Part shown: piece after piece, positions 1 through 8,164 of the stretch
How positions within the stretch are numbered: the first letter of the stretch is position 1
How the letters are laid out: each line of letters opens with the position of its first letter
NCBI RefSeq assembly: GCF_022637395.1
Contig: NZ_CP093337.1
Location: 728,001-792,000, forward strand
Reading direction: 5' to 3'
Origin: Shinella sp. H4-D48
GTDB taxonomy: Bacteria; Pseudomonadota; Alphaproteobacteria; Rhizobiales; Rhizobiaceae
Length of the DNA: 64,000 nt
The notes under the pieces: model-generated
The model's database searches: none
Told to the model about the DNA's origin: nothing
Seen by the model: the letters and a program-made list of their open reading frames with translations, nothing else
Program-made: the position numbers and the translations under genes

Positions 1-344
1 AGGCGAATCGCCTCATCGAGGAAATCGAGTGCGGCGGCGTTCCGGTTCTCTTCGACGGCTTTGTCCGACTGCTGGATGAGAAAGTTGATGGTGGCGCTGC
101 CGGAATCCTGCCATTCGCGTCGGATCTGGTTGGCAATGCCCTTCGCCTTGTCAGGATCGCCCTCGCGTTTCAACTCGCCGAAAAGCTTGTCCAGACGCTG
201 CGTCTGGGTCGTGAAGGCACTGCTGGACGACGGATCGACAGAGGCCTTGTCGGCCTGCTGTGCCAGTGCCGCTGCCGGAGCAGTACCGGCGAGGGCGAAA
301 GAAAGCAGCAATACGGACAACGAGAAAAAGCGCATGGCGGTCAT
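1..344 (-). CDS. Exported TPR-type protein (3' end outside window)
   Basis: The reading frame starts at ATG 344 (or ATG 335, in frame) and runs off the left edge, so about 114 N-terminal residues are visible. The first ~28 residues form a signal peptide: a hydrophobic core (LSVLLLSFALAG) and an Ala-rich cleavage region ending ALAQQ. The mature part is helical and ends with a stretch typical of a tetratricopeptide repeat (AALDFLDEAIRL). Rhizobial genomes often carry an exported TPR protein next to rpmJ; I infer a periplasmic scaffold role. The exact function cannot be told from this fragment. Confidence 0.7.
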   Translation of the reverse strand, partial: MTAMRFFSLSVLLLSFALAGTAPAAALAQQADKASVDPSSSSAFTTQTQRLDKLFGELKREGDPDKAKGIANQIRREWQDSGSATINFLIQQSDKAVEENRNAAALDFLDEAIR

Positions 345-417
345 GGTAAACCGCCAGCGCGCAACTTCAAACAGTTTTTGTTCATCACTGTCCGCACGAG
401 GGGACAGGCAGACGCGA

Positions 418-543
418 TCAGCCCTGACGAGCCTTGAAGCGCGGGTTCTGCTTGTTGATGATGTAGATGCGGCCCTTGCGGCGAACAAGGCGGTTCTCGC
501 GGTGGCGAGCCTTGAGCGACTTGAGCGAATTCTTGATCTTCAT
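418..543 (-). CDS. rpmJ: 50S ribosomal protein L36, zinc-independent type
   Basis: This 41-residue, strongly basic protein begins [14 protein letters not shown] and ends [12 protein letters not shown]. It is the L36 of the large ribosomal subunit. It lacks the CxxC...CxxxxH zinc ligands of the C+ form, so it belongs to the C-minus (YkgO-like) class that works without zinc. It lies between the purEK terminator and the exported TPR gene and has about 70 bp on either side, so it is probably transcribed alone. Confidence 0.93.
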   Translation of the reverse strand: MKIKNSLKSLKARHRENRLVRRKGRIYIINKQNPRFKARQG

Positions 544-594
544 TTTTCTGATCCGCGTATTGCAGGGCGATGGACTCGCCGGATTTCCTCAATC

Positions 595-617
595 AAAAAC
601 GCGCCGTTTCGGGCGCG
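595..617 (-). terminator. Rho-independent terminator of purE-purK
   Basis: Stem CGCGCC/GGCGCG with a 6-nt loop. On the minus strand it is followed by TTTTT (complement of 595-599). It lies about 95 bp past the purK stop. Confidence 0.7.
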
Positions 618-711
618 CTTTCAGGTTGGGCAGGCATGTAACCCGTGACATTTCCGCTGTCAACCACAGGCGCCGGGTTTTCCATGCCGATCGCCGGTTT
701 TCCAGTCTCTC

Positions 712-1770
712 TCAATCGAAAATCTGGGTGAAATGCCCCATCTTGCGGCCGGGACGCGCTTCCGTCTTGCCGTAGAGATGGACGAGCACGCCGGGCCGGG
801 CGAGCCAGGCGGGAACGTCGTCGATATCGTCGCCGATGAGATTCTGCATCACGCAATCGGAGTGCCGGCGCGGGTCGCCAAGCGTGTGGCCGGAGATGGC
901 GCGGATGTGCTGCTCGAACTGCGATATCACGCAGGCTGCTTCCGTCCAATGACCGGAATTGTGCACGCGCGGCGCGATTTCGTTGGCCACGAGGCCGCCA
1001 TCCGGCAGCACGAAGAATTCCACACCGATAACGCCGACATAGCCGAGATTGTCGAGGATGGCGCGGGCGGCTTTGCGGGCGAGATCCACCGTTGCTTCGC
1101 TGACACGGGCGGGCAGGGTGGACGTGTGGAGAATACCGTTGGTGTGAACGTTTTCCGCCGGATCGTAGCAGGCGATGGTGCCGTCGCGGTCTCGCGCGGC
1201 GATGATCGAGATCTCGCGCTCGAAGGGCACAAGGCTTTCGAGAATCAGCGGTACGCCGCCGAGCGCCTCGAAAGCGCCGTCGCGGTTTTCGGCCGGCGAG
1301 CGGAAGACGCGCTGCCCCTTGCCGTCATAACCGAGCCTTCGCGTCTTGAGCACGCCTACGCCGCCGAAACGATCGAGGGCGGCTTCGAGATCGCCCTGGC
1401 TGTCGACGGCGGCGAAATCGGCGGTGAGGATACCGCAGTCACGGATGAAGCTCTTCTCGACCAGCCGGTCCTGAGAGACTTCCAGCGCGCGCGGCGGCGG
1501 ATAGACCGGGACGGCAGCGGCCAGCGCCTGGGCGGCGGCGACGGGCACGTTCTCGAATTCGTAGGTGACGACATCGCAGACGCGGGCGAGCTCGGCAAGC
1601 GCATCGGCGTCGTCATAGGAAGCGACGATCTGGGCGTTCGCCACCTGTGCGGCTGGACAATCGGCCTGGGGTTCAAGGATGACGGTGCGCAGGTTGAGGC
1701 GCGCTGCCGCCATGGCAAGCATGCGGCCGAGCTGACCGCCTCCGATGATACCGATCGTGCGTGCGCTCAT
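712..1770 (-). CDS. purK: 5-(carboxyamino)imidazole ribonucleotide synthase
   Basis: PurK carboxylates AIR to N5-CAIR with ATP and bicarbonate in de novo purine synthesis. From ATG 1770 it has 352 residues and starts [18 protein letters not shown], the family's N-terminal glycine-rich motif (GGGQLG at residues 10-15), followed by an ATP-grasp fold. A longer frame to 1824 exists, but ATG 1770 overlaps the purE stop in an ATGA arrangement, which supports translational coupling. Function and neighbour agree: the product is the substrate of PurE. The 3' end is followed by a terminator at 595-617. Confidence 0.96.
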   Translation of the reverse strand: MSARTIGIIGGGQLGRMLAMAAARLNLRTVILEPQADCPAAQVANAQIVASYDDADALAELARVCDVVTYEFENVPVAAAQALAAAVPVYPPPRALEVSQDRLVEKSFIRDCGILTADFAAVDSQGDLEAALDRFGGVGVLKTRRLGYDGKGQRVFRSPAENRDGAFEALGGVPLILESLVPFEREISIIAARDRDGTIACYDPAENVHTNGILHTSTLPARVSEATVDLARKAARAILDNLGYVGVIGVEFFVLPDGGLVANEIAPRVHNSGHWTEAACVISQFEQHIRAISGHTLGDPRRHSDCVMQNLIGDDIDDVPAWLARPGVLVHLYGKTEARPGRKMGHFTQIFD

Positions 1771-2270
1771 AGCGGGCCATCCACGGGATATTCGGCGACG
1801 GCGTTCGTCTGCGTCTCGCGCCATTCGTCGAGCCTATGGGCGAGTTCCGGGTCGTTGAGCGCCAGGACGGCGGCCGATAGGAGCGCGGCATTGACGGCGC
1901 CGGCGCGGCCGATGGCGAGCGTGCCGACGGGAATGCCGGCCGGCATCTGGACGATCGACAGCAGGCTGTCCTGACCGGAAAGTGCCTTGGACTGAACCGG
2001 TACGCCGAAGACCGGAAGTGGCGTCATGGCCGCTGCCATGCCGGGAAGGTGCGCCGCACCGCCGGCACCGGCGATGATGATCTTGAAACCCTCGGCCTTG
2101 GCGCCGCGCGCGAAACTGTAGAGCCGCTCGGGTGTGCGATGCGCCGAAATGATACGGGCCTCGTAGTCCACCCCGAGCGCATCGAGCGTGTCGGCGGCGT
2201 TCTTCATCGTCTCCCAGTCGGACTGGCTTCCCATGATGATGGCGACGGGTGGCGTTTCTGTCGTGTCCAA
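1767..2270 (-). CDS. purE: N5-carboxyaminoimidazole ribonucleotide mutase
   Basis: PurE converts N5-CAIR to CAIR in purine synthesis. The 167-residue protein carries GSQSDWETM (14-22, phosphate binding), SAHRTP (42-47, with catalytic His44) and GGAAHLPGM (70-78), all signatures of class I PurE. Its stop overlaps the purK start by four bases. A DUF465 gene lies 15 bp upstream on the same strand and probably shares the transcript. Confidence 0.97.
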   Translation of the reverse strand: MDTTETPPVAIIMGSQSDWETMKNAADTLDALGVDYEARIISAHRTPERLYSFARGAKAEGFKIIIAGAGGAAHLPGMAAAMTPLPVFGVPVQSKALSGQDSLLSIVQMPAGIPVGTLAIGRAGAVNAALLSAAVLALNDPELAHRLDEWRETQTNAVAEYPVDGPL

Positions 2271-2285
2271 GGCGTCTCGTCCGGT

Positions 2286-2489
2286 TCAGGCGATGATATC
2301 GGGAATGATCTGATCTTCCAGCTTGGAAATCTTGTCCTTCAGGACCAGTTTCTTCTTCTTCATGCGCTGGATTCTCAGGGCTTCACAGCCAGTCTGGATC
2401 ATGGCGTTGATGGCTGCGTCATAATCTTCGTGCTCCTGGCGAAGCCGTGCGGCCGCAAGCCGCAATTCCGCCTGGTCCTGATCTGCCAT
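2286..2489 (-). CDS. YdcH/DUF465 family small protein
   Basis: A 67-residue, highly charged, fully helical protein. It has the basic core MKKKKLVLKDKISKLEDQI near the C-terminus, which is the DUF465 (YdcH) signature. The molecular function of the family is not established. It is the first gene of a probable three-gene unit with purE and purK, with 15 bp between its stop and purE. A second DUF465 gene is encoded divergently at 2708, so this locus holds a head-to-head pair. Confidence 0.85.
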   Translation of the reverse strand: MADQDQAELRLAAARLRQEHEDYDAAINAMIQTGCEALRIQRMKKKKLVLKDKISKLEDQIIPDIIA

Positions 2490-2707
2490 GCTGTTTTTCC
2501 CCGTCGTCGGAAACAGCGGTTGGCCCGCTTGCCTCCATTCTCAATCAATCGTGCTCCTATCACGAAAGCTGTGGTAACGGGAAGTTATCCCTTGCCACGT
2601 TTTCGCCTTCGACAAATGAAAAATGAAATGGCACACTGACTTTGTTGCAACCTGGACCATCCGGTCCGTACGGGATCGGGTGGAAAACAAAAGGAAGGAA
2701 CTGTCAC

Positions 2708-2878
2708 ATGACGATTGAGGCTCACCTGGCTACGCTGGAAAAGAAGCATTTCGCTCTGGAGGAAGAGCTGCATGCTGCGGTCACGCGCCCCTCCTCGGAG
2801 GATCAGACGATCGCGGAGATCAAGCGTCGCAAGCTGCGCATCAAGGATGAGATCGAGCGGCTTCGCTCGGCGCACTGA
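2708..2878 (+). CDS. YdcH/DUF465 family small protein (second copy)
   Basis: A 56-residue helical protein, MTIEAHLATLEKKHFALEEE at the start and an RRKLRIKDEIERLRSAH end, matching the DUF465 pattern of two short helices with a basic KLxxKDEI stretch. ATG 2708 is preceded by AAGGAAGG at a good distance (2692-2699), which decides the start against an in-frame ATG at 2642. It is monocistronic by its isolation and is divergent from the other DUF465 gene across a 218-bp intergenic region. Function unknown. Confidence 0.85.
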   Translation: MTIEAHLATLEKKHFALEEELHAAVTRPSSEDQTIAEIKRRKLRIKDEIERLRSAH

Positions 2879-3014
2879 AGACAGGAATTCCACGGAGAAT
2901 TAAGGGAGCAAGTCGCGGAACAGACGGTCTGTATGGGAAGATCAGGGTAGGAGCCCGTTCCGCGAAACCACTTCCCGCAATGGAAATACCGCAATAGAAA
3001 TCATCGATGTCGTG

Positions 3015-3055
3015 ACGCCCTGGCAACCGGATCTCCGTGCCGGGGCGTTCTGTTT
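3015..3055 (+). terminator. Possible terminator hairpin
   Basis: Arms ACGCCCTGGCA (3015-3025) and TGCCGGGGCGT (3038-3048) form an 11-bp stem with one G-U pair. A weak U tract (TCTGTTT) follows on the plus strand. It could end the DUF465 transcript; it also lies just past the ArsR gene on the other strand. Confidence 0.4.
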
Positions 3056-3315
3056 CAGGACCAGAACTGATCGAGCCAGAGGTTCAGCCTGTCGAAGCCC
3101 TTCGCATTGATCGCATAAATCCGCTTCGTGCCCGCCGAGGTCACGCTGACAAGATTGGAATCAAGCAACGCCCTGAGATGTTGCGACACCGCCGGCCGGC
3201 TGATCGGCAAACCCTCGGATAATTCGTTGACCGTGCGCGGCGACCGGCGCAACTCCTCCAGCAGGAACCTGCGGTTGGGATCGGCAATCGCAGCAAAGGG
3301 ATCAGGGTTCGCCAT
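3055..3315 (-). CDS. ArsR-type winged-helix transcriptional regulator
   Basis: An 86-residue protein made almost entirely of one winged helix-turn-helix: helix 1 around DPNRRFLLEEL, the HTH at residues 28-50 (TVNELSEG...SRPAVSQHLRAL) and the wing around VTSAGTKRIYAINAKG. It has no CxC metal site typical of metal-sensing ArsR members, so it probably belongs to the metal-independent group. It lies 59 bp downstream of the TauE/SafE gene on the same strand and may share its transcript. Target genes are unknown. Confidence 0.85.
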   Translation of the reverse strand: MANPDPFAAIADPNRRFLLEELRRSPRTVNELSEGLPISRPAVSQHLRALLDSNLVSVTSAGTKRIYAINAKGFDRLNLWLDQFWS

Positions 3316-3374
3316 GGCTGAACGCTATGGCAAAGCAGCATTTCCGGCAAGTATTTTGTGCGCTGCGGCAACTT

Positions 3375-4145
3375 TCAGATGAAGGCGAGGATGCCGTCGT
3401 AGACGAGCTTCGTACCCGCAATCAGTGCCATGGAATACATGAAGGGATAGAACACTTCCGGCTTCATGCGCTTGACCATGAAGCCCCCGAAGGCTGTGGC
3501 GACAATGGCAAGCGGCACCAGGGTCGCGGAGATGGTCAGGTTCGTCGTGTCGAGCTGGCCGAGCGCGAAATAGGGGCCGAGCTTTATGAGGTTGAGAATG
3601 GCGAAGAACCGCACTGCTGCGCCGGTATAATCGCGCGGCGGCAGCTTCAACGGCAGGCCATAGACCTGGAAGGGCGCCCCGCCGGCATGGGCGACGAAGC
3701 TGCCATAGCCGGAGAGCGTGCCGAAAAAGGCCGCCGGCACCAGGCGATGCGGCTTCGGCTCGATGACGTGGCCGTGGCGGACGCGCCAGCTGTTGTAGAA
3801 GTATCGCAGCACGAACAGCACGGTGATGAGGCCAATGATGAGGCGCAACGCATCGCGCGGCACATAGGCAGACGTGGCCCAGCCGATGGCGATACCGAGC
3901 AGGGCTCCGGGCAACATCATTTTCAGGAGCTGGCGGTTGTTGTGCTTGCGCCATATCCAGAGCGACACCCAATCCATCACCACGAGAATGGGCAGGAGGA
4001 TTGCTGCGGCCTGGACCGGCGGTACGGCCATGGCGAGTAGCGGCACACCCATGAGGGCGAGTGCCTCGCCCATGCCGCCTTTGGTCAGGCCGACGAGAAG
4101 CACAGCGGGAATCGCTGCGTAATAGATGGTAGGGTCGATGGACAT
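3375..4145 (-). CDS. TauE/SafE (TSUP) family permease
   Basis: A 256-residue integral membrane protein with about seven or eight hydrophobic helices and a repeated pattern (GLTKGGMGEALALMGVPLL near residues 19-37, then a related segment after residue ~135), as in sulfite/organosulfonate exporters of the TSUP family. The family exports small sulfur anions; the substrate here cannot be read from sequence. It is divergent from the ThiE-like gene and 59 bp upstream of the ArsR-type regulator. Confidence 0.85.
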   Translation of the reverse strand: MSIDPTIYYAAIPAVLLVGLTKGGMGEALALMGVPLLAMAVPPVQAAAILLPILVVMDWVSLWIWRKHNNRQLLKMMLPGALLGIAIGWATSAYVPRDALRLIIGLITVLFVLRYFYNSWRVRHGHVIEPKPHRLVPAAFFGTLSGYGSFVAHAGGAPFQVYGLPLKLPPRDYTGAAVRFFAILNLIKLGPYFALGQLDTTNLTISATLVPLAIVATAFGGFMVKRMKPEVFYPFMYSMALIAGTKLVYDGILAFI

Positions 4146-4237
4146 TGCTGACGGTTGATCCTGTTCGTCCTTCCGTCTATCCGCTTTGTTCTGTTATGAC
4201 GAGCCTGGCTACCGCTAATCCTAGGAAAGTGCCTTTC

Positions 4238-4891
4238 ATGTCCGATGTCGAAAACCGCTGCCGCCTTGTGCTGATCCTTCCGGAAGGCGATGACCTTCCC
4301 GCGCGGGCCGCAATGTTGGAAGGCGCGCTGAAGGGCGGCGATGTGGCGTCCGTGATCCTGCCGCAATACGGCCTTGACGACAGTGAGTTTCAAAAGCACG
4401 CAGAAGCGCTGGTAAAGATCGTTCAGGACGCGGGCGCGGCCGCACTCGTTGCCGGCGACACGCGCGTCGCGGGCCGTGCGAAGGCCGACGGCATCCATGT
4501 GACCGGCGGACTGGAGGCATTCGCGGAGGCGGTTGAAAAGTTCACGCCCAAGCTGATCGTTGGCGGCGGCAACGCCACGGATCGCCACAAGGCGCTGGAG
4601 ATCGGCGAAATCCAGCCGGACTACATCTTCTTCGGCAAGATCGGCGGCGACATCAAGCCGGAGGCGCATCCCAAGAATGTGGCGCTCGCCGAATGGTGGG
4701 CGTCCATGGTGGAAATCCCCTGCATCGTTCTGGGCGGAACGGATCCGCAGTCCGCGCTGGCCGTCGCCGAAAGCGGCGCGGAGTTCGTGGCGCTCGACAA
4801 GGCCGTTTTTGCCGAGCCGGCGCAGGCGCCCCACATCGTTGCCGCCGTAAATGCACTGCTTGACGAAAAAGCGCCACGGTTTGGGGAATAG
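4238..4891 (+). CDS. ThiE-like thiamine phosphate synthase homolog
   Basis: A 217-residue TIM-barrel protein of the thiamine monophosphate synthase family. ATG 4238 follows AGGAAAG, so it is preferred over upstream in-frame ATGs. Readable positions are DGIHVTGG (beta4), GGGNATDRHKALE (where ThiE normally has a GxSxH-type loop) and DYIFFGKIGGDIKPEAHPKN (where ThiE has GPxFPTxTK). These substitutions in the pyrophosphate and HMP sites mean it may not be a true ThiE. No thi gene or TPP riboswitch is nearby. Rhizobial annotations usually call it thiamine phosphate synthase by fold. Confidence 0.75.
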   Translation: MSDVENRCRLVLILPEGDDLPARAAMLEGALKGGDVASVILPQYGLDDSEFQKHAEALVKIVQDAGAAALVAGDTRVAGRAKADGIHVTGGLEAFAEAVEKFTPKLIVGGGNATDRHKALEIGEIQPDYIFFGKIGGDIKPEAHPKNVALAEWWASMVEIPCIVLGGTDPQSALAVAESGAEFVALDKAVFAEPAQAPHIVAAVNALLDEKAPRFGE

Positions 4892-4900
4892 TAGCCGCTC

Positions 4901-6016
4901 ATGATCAGGGTCGTCCTTTCGCAAGCTTGCCGTATCGTGCCGGTGGCGCTTCTTGCCGCGGGCGTTTTCACGTGCGCGCCGGCCTTTGCGCAGGTCGCGA
5001 AGAAAGGGCCAGCGGTCACTGCCGGCGATACCGGAAAGGAAGACCGGCCGGCGGCGGGGACAGAGTCCGCGACGCCCGCCGAGAAGGACGGCCAGGCCGA
5101 TGGTCCTTCTGGCGGCCTGGGCGTTCTGGACCGCATGGGCGCGGAACTTCCCGACCTGCCAGCGGAAAAGCCTTTCACCGGAAAAGTCGACGAGGCCTAT
5201 GGCGCCTTCCAGCGTGGCCGTTACCTGACGGCGATAGAACTGGCTTTACCGCGCGCGCAGCTGGGAGACCCGGCCGCGCAAACGCTGGTCGCCGAAATCC
5301 TCGACCGGGGCCTCGGCGTTAAGCGCAACCGCGATCAGGCGATGTTCTGGTATGAGCAGGCCGCCAATGGCGGCGACCCGACCGGCATGTTCAAATACGC
5401 GGTTCTGCTGATGGAGCGTTCCCGCTCAAAGGACGATCGCAAAAAGGCCGACGAGCTGATGAAGAAGGCGGCCGATCTCGGTAACGCGTCGGCCCAGTTC
5501 AACTACGCCCAAGTTCTGGTGGCCGACAGCCCGGGTGAGAAGGGCTTGCGGGAGGCATTGCCTTACTATGAGAAATCGGCCGAGCAGGGCATTGCCGATG
5601 CGCAATATGCGCTCTCGCAGATTTACATCAGCCTGAAGGACCTGCCGGACGAAAAGAAAAACCGCGCCCGGGAGTGGTTGCTGCGGGCTGCGCGCGCCGG
5701 TTACGACACCGCACAGCTGGACCTCGGCATGTGGCTGGTCAACGGCACGGCCGGCGAGCGGGATTACGAGGCGGGCTTCAATTGGCTGAAGCGCGCCGCC
5801 GAGGGCGGCAACGCCGTCGCCCAGAGCAAGCTTGCCCAGCTCTACATCCACGCCATAGGCACGAAATCCGATCCCGTCGAGGCGGCGAAATGGTTCGTGC
5901 TGGCACGTCGCGCAGGACTGAGCGACCCCTCGCTGGAGGACTTCTATCTCGGTCTTGAGGAGTCGCAGCAGAAGGCGGCGATTACGGCCGCCAACAAGTT
6001 CCGCACAGGGTCCTGA
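4901..6016 (+). CDS. Exported Sel1-repeat protein
   Basis: A 371-residue protein with a signal peptide (residues 1-30, cleavage after PAFAQ), a Pro/Gly/Glu-rich low-complexity linker (31-85), and then six or so Sel1-like TPR repeats to the end. Characteristic repeat cores are FWYEQAANGGDPTGMFKYA, YYEKSAEQGIADAQYALSQI and NWLKRAAEGGNAVAQSKLAQL. Such proteins act as periplasmic interaction scaffolds. It starts 9 bp after the ThiE-like gene and is probably co-transcribed. The partner is unknown; ExoR is a functional relative by fold but is not this protein. Confidence 0.82.
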   Translation: MIRVVLSQACRIVPVALLAAGVFTCAPAFAQVAKKGPAVTAGDTGKEDRPAAGTESATPAEKDGQADGPSGGLGVLDRMGAELPDLPAEKPFTGKVDEAYGAFQRGRYLTAIELALPRAQLGDPAAQTLVAEILDRGLGVKRNRDQAMFWYEQAANGGDPTGMFKYAVLLMERSRSKDDRKKADELMKKAADLGNASAQFNYAQVLVADSPGEKGLREALPYYEKSAEQGIADAQYALSQIYISLKDLPDEKKNRAREWLLRAARAGYDTAQLDLGMWLVNGTAGERDYEAGFNWLKRAAEGGNAVAQSKLAQLYIHAIGTKSDPVEAAKWFVLARRAGLSDPSLEDFYLGLEESQQKAAITAANKFRTGS

Positions 6017-6196
6017 CGGGCGTCTATTTACCCTGTTGCACGATCGGTGCCCCTGCTTTGCATGCCGTGCAACGGCTTGAGGCTTGAAACTTCGGGGGAT
6101 TTGTGGTCTTGAGGCGCCACATCCGGTCCCGGTACATTTTCGCGCTGCGGCTTTTGCCGCCCGATGCGCCGGACATTCCCGAAGGACATTCATTTC

Positions 6197-6997
6197 ATGG
6201 CACGTTCCGCTCTTCTCAACGTCATGGTTCAGGCCGCATTCAAGGCCGGCAAGTCGCTCGCGCGCGATTTCGGCGAGGTGCAGAACCTGCAGGTTTCGCT
6301 GAAAGGGCCGGGCGACTACGTTTCGCAGGCCGACCGCAAGGCCGAAAAGCTCATCCGCGAGGAGCTTATGAAGGCCCGCCCGACCTACGGTTTCCTCGGT
6401 GAAGAATCCGAGGAGATCATCGGCACGGACGGCGCGCATCGGTGGATCGTCGATCCGCTCGACGGCACGACCAACTTCCTGCACGGCATTCCCTTCTTTG
6501 CGATCTCGATCGCGCTGGAGCGCAATGGCGAGATCGTCGCGGGCGTCGTGCTGAACCCGGCGACGGACGAACTCTTCACCGCCGAGCGTGGCGGCGGTGC
6601 CTTCCTCAACGATCGCCGCCTGCGCGTTGCGGCGCGCAAGAACCTGTCGGATGCCGTCATCGGCTGCGGCGTTCCGCATCTGGGTGACGTCAACCACGGC
6701 AAGTTCCTCATCGAACTGCGCCATGTCATGGGCGAAGTCGCCGGCGTGCGCCGCCTTGGCTCGGCTTCGCTCGATCTCGCCTATGTGGCAGCCGGTCGCT
6801 TTGACGGCTTCTGGGAGCGCGACCTCATGCCGTGGGACATCGCGGCCAGTGTTCTCCTGATTCGCGAAGCCGGCGGCTATGCAACCGATCTCGACGGCAG
6901 CAACACTGTGCTGTCGAGCGGCACTGTCGTTGCGGGCAACGAATATATCCATAAGGCGTTGCGCGAGGTCGTGCAGCGGCCTGTACCGTCACGCTGA
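6197..6997 (+). CDS. suhB: Inositol-1-monophosphatase family protein
   Basis: A 266-residue Mg-dependent phosphatase. Metal-binding motifs are intact: GEESEE (68-73), WIVDPLDGTTNF (83-94) and PWDIAA (212-217). The start at 6197 gives the usual family N-terminus (MARSALLNVM). The enzyme hydrolyses inositol-1-phosphate and related sugar phosphates; SuhB in enterobacteria also affects ribosomal RNA transcription. The gene is followed by a hairpin at 7010-7029. Confidence 0.93.
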   Translation: MARSALLNVMVQAAFKAGKSLARDFGEVQNLQVSLKGPGDYVSQADRKAEKLIREELMKARPTYGFLGEESEEIIGTDGAHRWIVDPLDGTTNFLHGIPFFAISIALERNGEIVAGVVLNPATDELFTAERGGGAFLNDRRLRVAARKNLSDAVIGCGVPHLGDVNHGKFLIELRHVMGEVAGVRRLGSASLDLAYVAAGRFDGFWERDLMPWDIAASVLLIREAGGYATDLDGSNTVLSSGTVVAGNEYIHKALREVVQRPVPSR

Positions 6998-7009
6998 CGG
7001 GTGAAACGC

Positions 7010-7029
7010 GCGGTGCAGGAATGCACCGC
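7010..7029 (+). terminator. Perfect hairpin after suhB, possible terminator
   Basis: Arms GCGGTGCA and TGCACCGC with loop GGAA. The U tract is poor (TGTTGCC), so termination would be weak. Confidence 0.35.
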
Positions 7030-7106
7030 TGTTGCCGCCAAGCCCTTCAATTCGGCTCAATCTTCCACTAGTCTCCGCCCCGACGAGGAAGCGGAGATGC
7101 GACTAT

Positions 7107-8162
7107 ATGGCTAAGCTGGCGCTGTCGGGCTGGGGCGGAACCGACGAGACCGGGCACGAAGACCCGCACAAACTCTCAAGCCCCATGGCCTTCTTCTGGA
7201 CGATGGTGATCTTTCTCATCATCGTCGGTTTCGTGGCCGCCATCCTCTTTAGGCAGGCGCAGACTGCGTTTCTCAGCAATCCCGGCCTCAACGGCCTCAT
7301 CCTCGGCGTGCTGCTGATCGGCATCCTGCTGGTGTTCAATCATGTGCTGGCGCTGCGGCCGGAAGTGCGCTGGTTCAATTCCTTCCGTGCAGCCGGCAGC
7401 GCGGAGAAGGTCGGGCGCGATCCTGTGCTGCTGGCACCGATGCGCGCCTTGATCGGCCGCCGCCATTCCATGACGCTGTCGACGACGACCCTGCGCTCCA
7501 TCCTCGATTCGATCGCCACGCGTCTCGATGAATCCCGCGACACCTCGCGCTACCTCATCGGCCTGCTCGTCTTCCTCGGTCTTCTCGGCACGTTCTGGGG
7601 CCTTCTCGGCACGATCGGTTCGATCAGCTCCGTCATCCAGTCGCTCGACGCAGGCGGCGGCACGGCGAATGATATTCTCAACGCGTTGAAGGAGGGGCTA
7701 TCCGCACCGCTCCAGGGTATGGGCACCGCATTCTCCACGTCGCTTTTCGGCCTGTCCTCCTCGCTGGTGCTCGGCTTCCTCGACCTTCAGGCCGGCCGTG
7801 CGCAAAACCGCTTCTATACGGAGCTGGAAAACTGGCTTTCATCGGTGACGGATGTCGGCTCCGAACACCAGCCGCTTGCCGGCGCTCTCGAAACCTCATC
7901 CTCCGCCGATGTGCAGGCGCTGGCCGAGCAGATCCTCAAGCTTGCGCAGGATGGCGGCGGTAGCCGCTCGACGGCCGCGATGGCAAGTCTCGCCGAAGGC
8001 ATTCAGGGTCTCGTGAAGAACATGCGCAGCGAACAGCAGATGCTGCGCGACTGGATCGAGGCGCAGCAGGAGGAATCGAAGGCGCTGCGCCGCACGCTTG
8101 ACCGTCTCGTCACGCGCACCGCCGAGAAGGCCGAAAAAGCCAAGATTACAGGGGGCGAATAG
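7107..8162 (+). CDS. MotA/TolQ/ExbB-type proton channel protein
   Basis: A 351-residue inner membrane protein with four predicted helices (about 28-48, 60-83, 148-178, 205-228). The pore motif GLLGTFWGLLGT (158-169) is of the MotA/TolQ/ExbB kind. A hydrophilic, probably coiled-coil tail runs from ~232 to the end (EQQMLRDWIEAQQEESKALR). It ends 2 bp before a gene for a MotB-like partner, so the two form a stator-like pair: this is the ring-forming channel subunit. It is separate from the TolQR pair at 33847-35042. The architecture also resembles ZorA of the Zorya system, but no other Zorya gene is present. Confidence 0.85.
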   Translation: MAKLALSGWGGTDETGHEDPHKLSSPMAFFWTMVIFLIIVGFVAAILFRQAQTAFLSNPGLNGLILGVLLIGILLVFNHVLALRPEVRWFNSFRAAGSAEKVGRDPVLLAPMRALIGRRHSMTLSTTTLRSILDSIATRLDESRDTSRYLIGLLVFLGLLGTFWGLLGTIGSISSVIQSLDAGGGTANDILNALKEGLSAPLQGMGTAFSTSLFGLSSSLVLGFLDLQAGRAQNRFYTELENWLSSVTDVGSEHQPLAGALETSSSADVQALAEQILKLAQDGGGSRSTAAMASLAEGIQGLVKNMRSEQQMLRDWIEAQQEESKALRRTLDRLVTRTAEKAEKAKITGGE

Positions 8163-8164
8163 AC

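Noticed and set aside
6017-6196. suhB RNA motif upstream of suhB
   Set aside because: The region lacks the paired CU-rich hairpins and terminator expected for that motif on either strand.
5426-6952. 508-codon minus-strand frame opposite the Sel1 gene and suhB
   Set aside because: Spans two well-supported genes and has no domain features.
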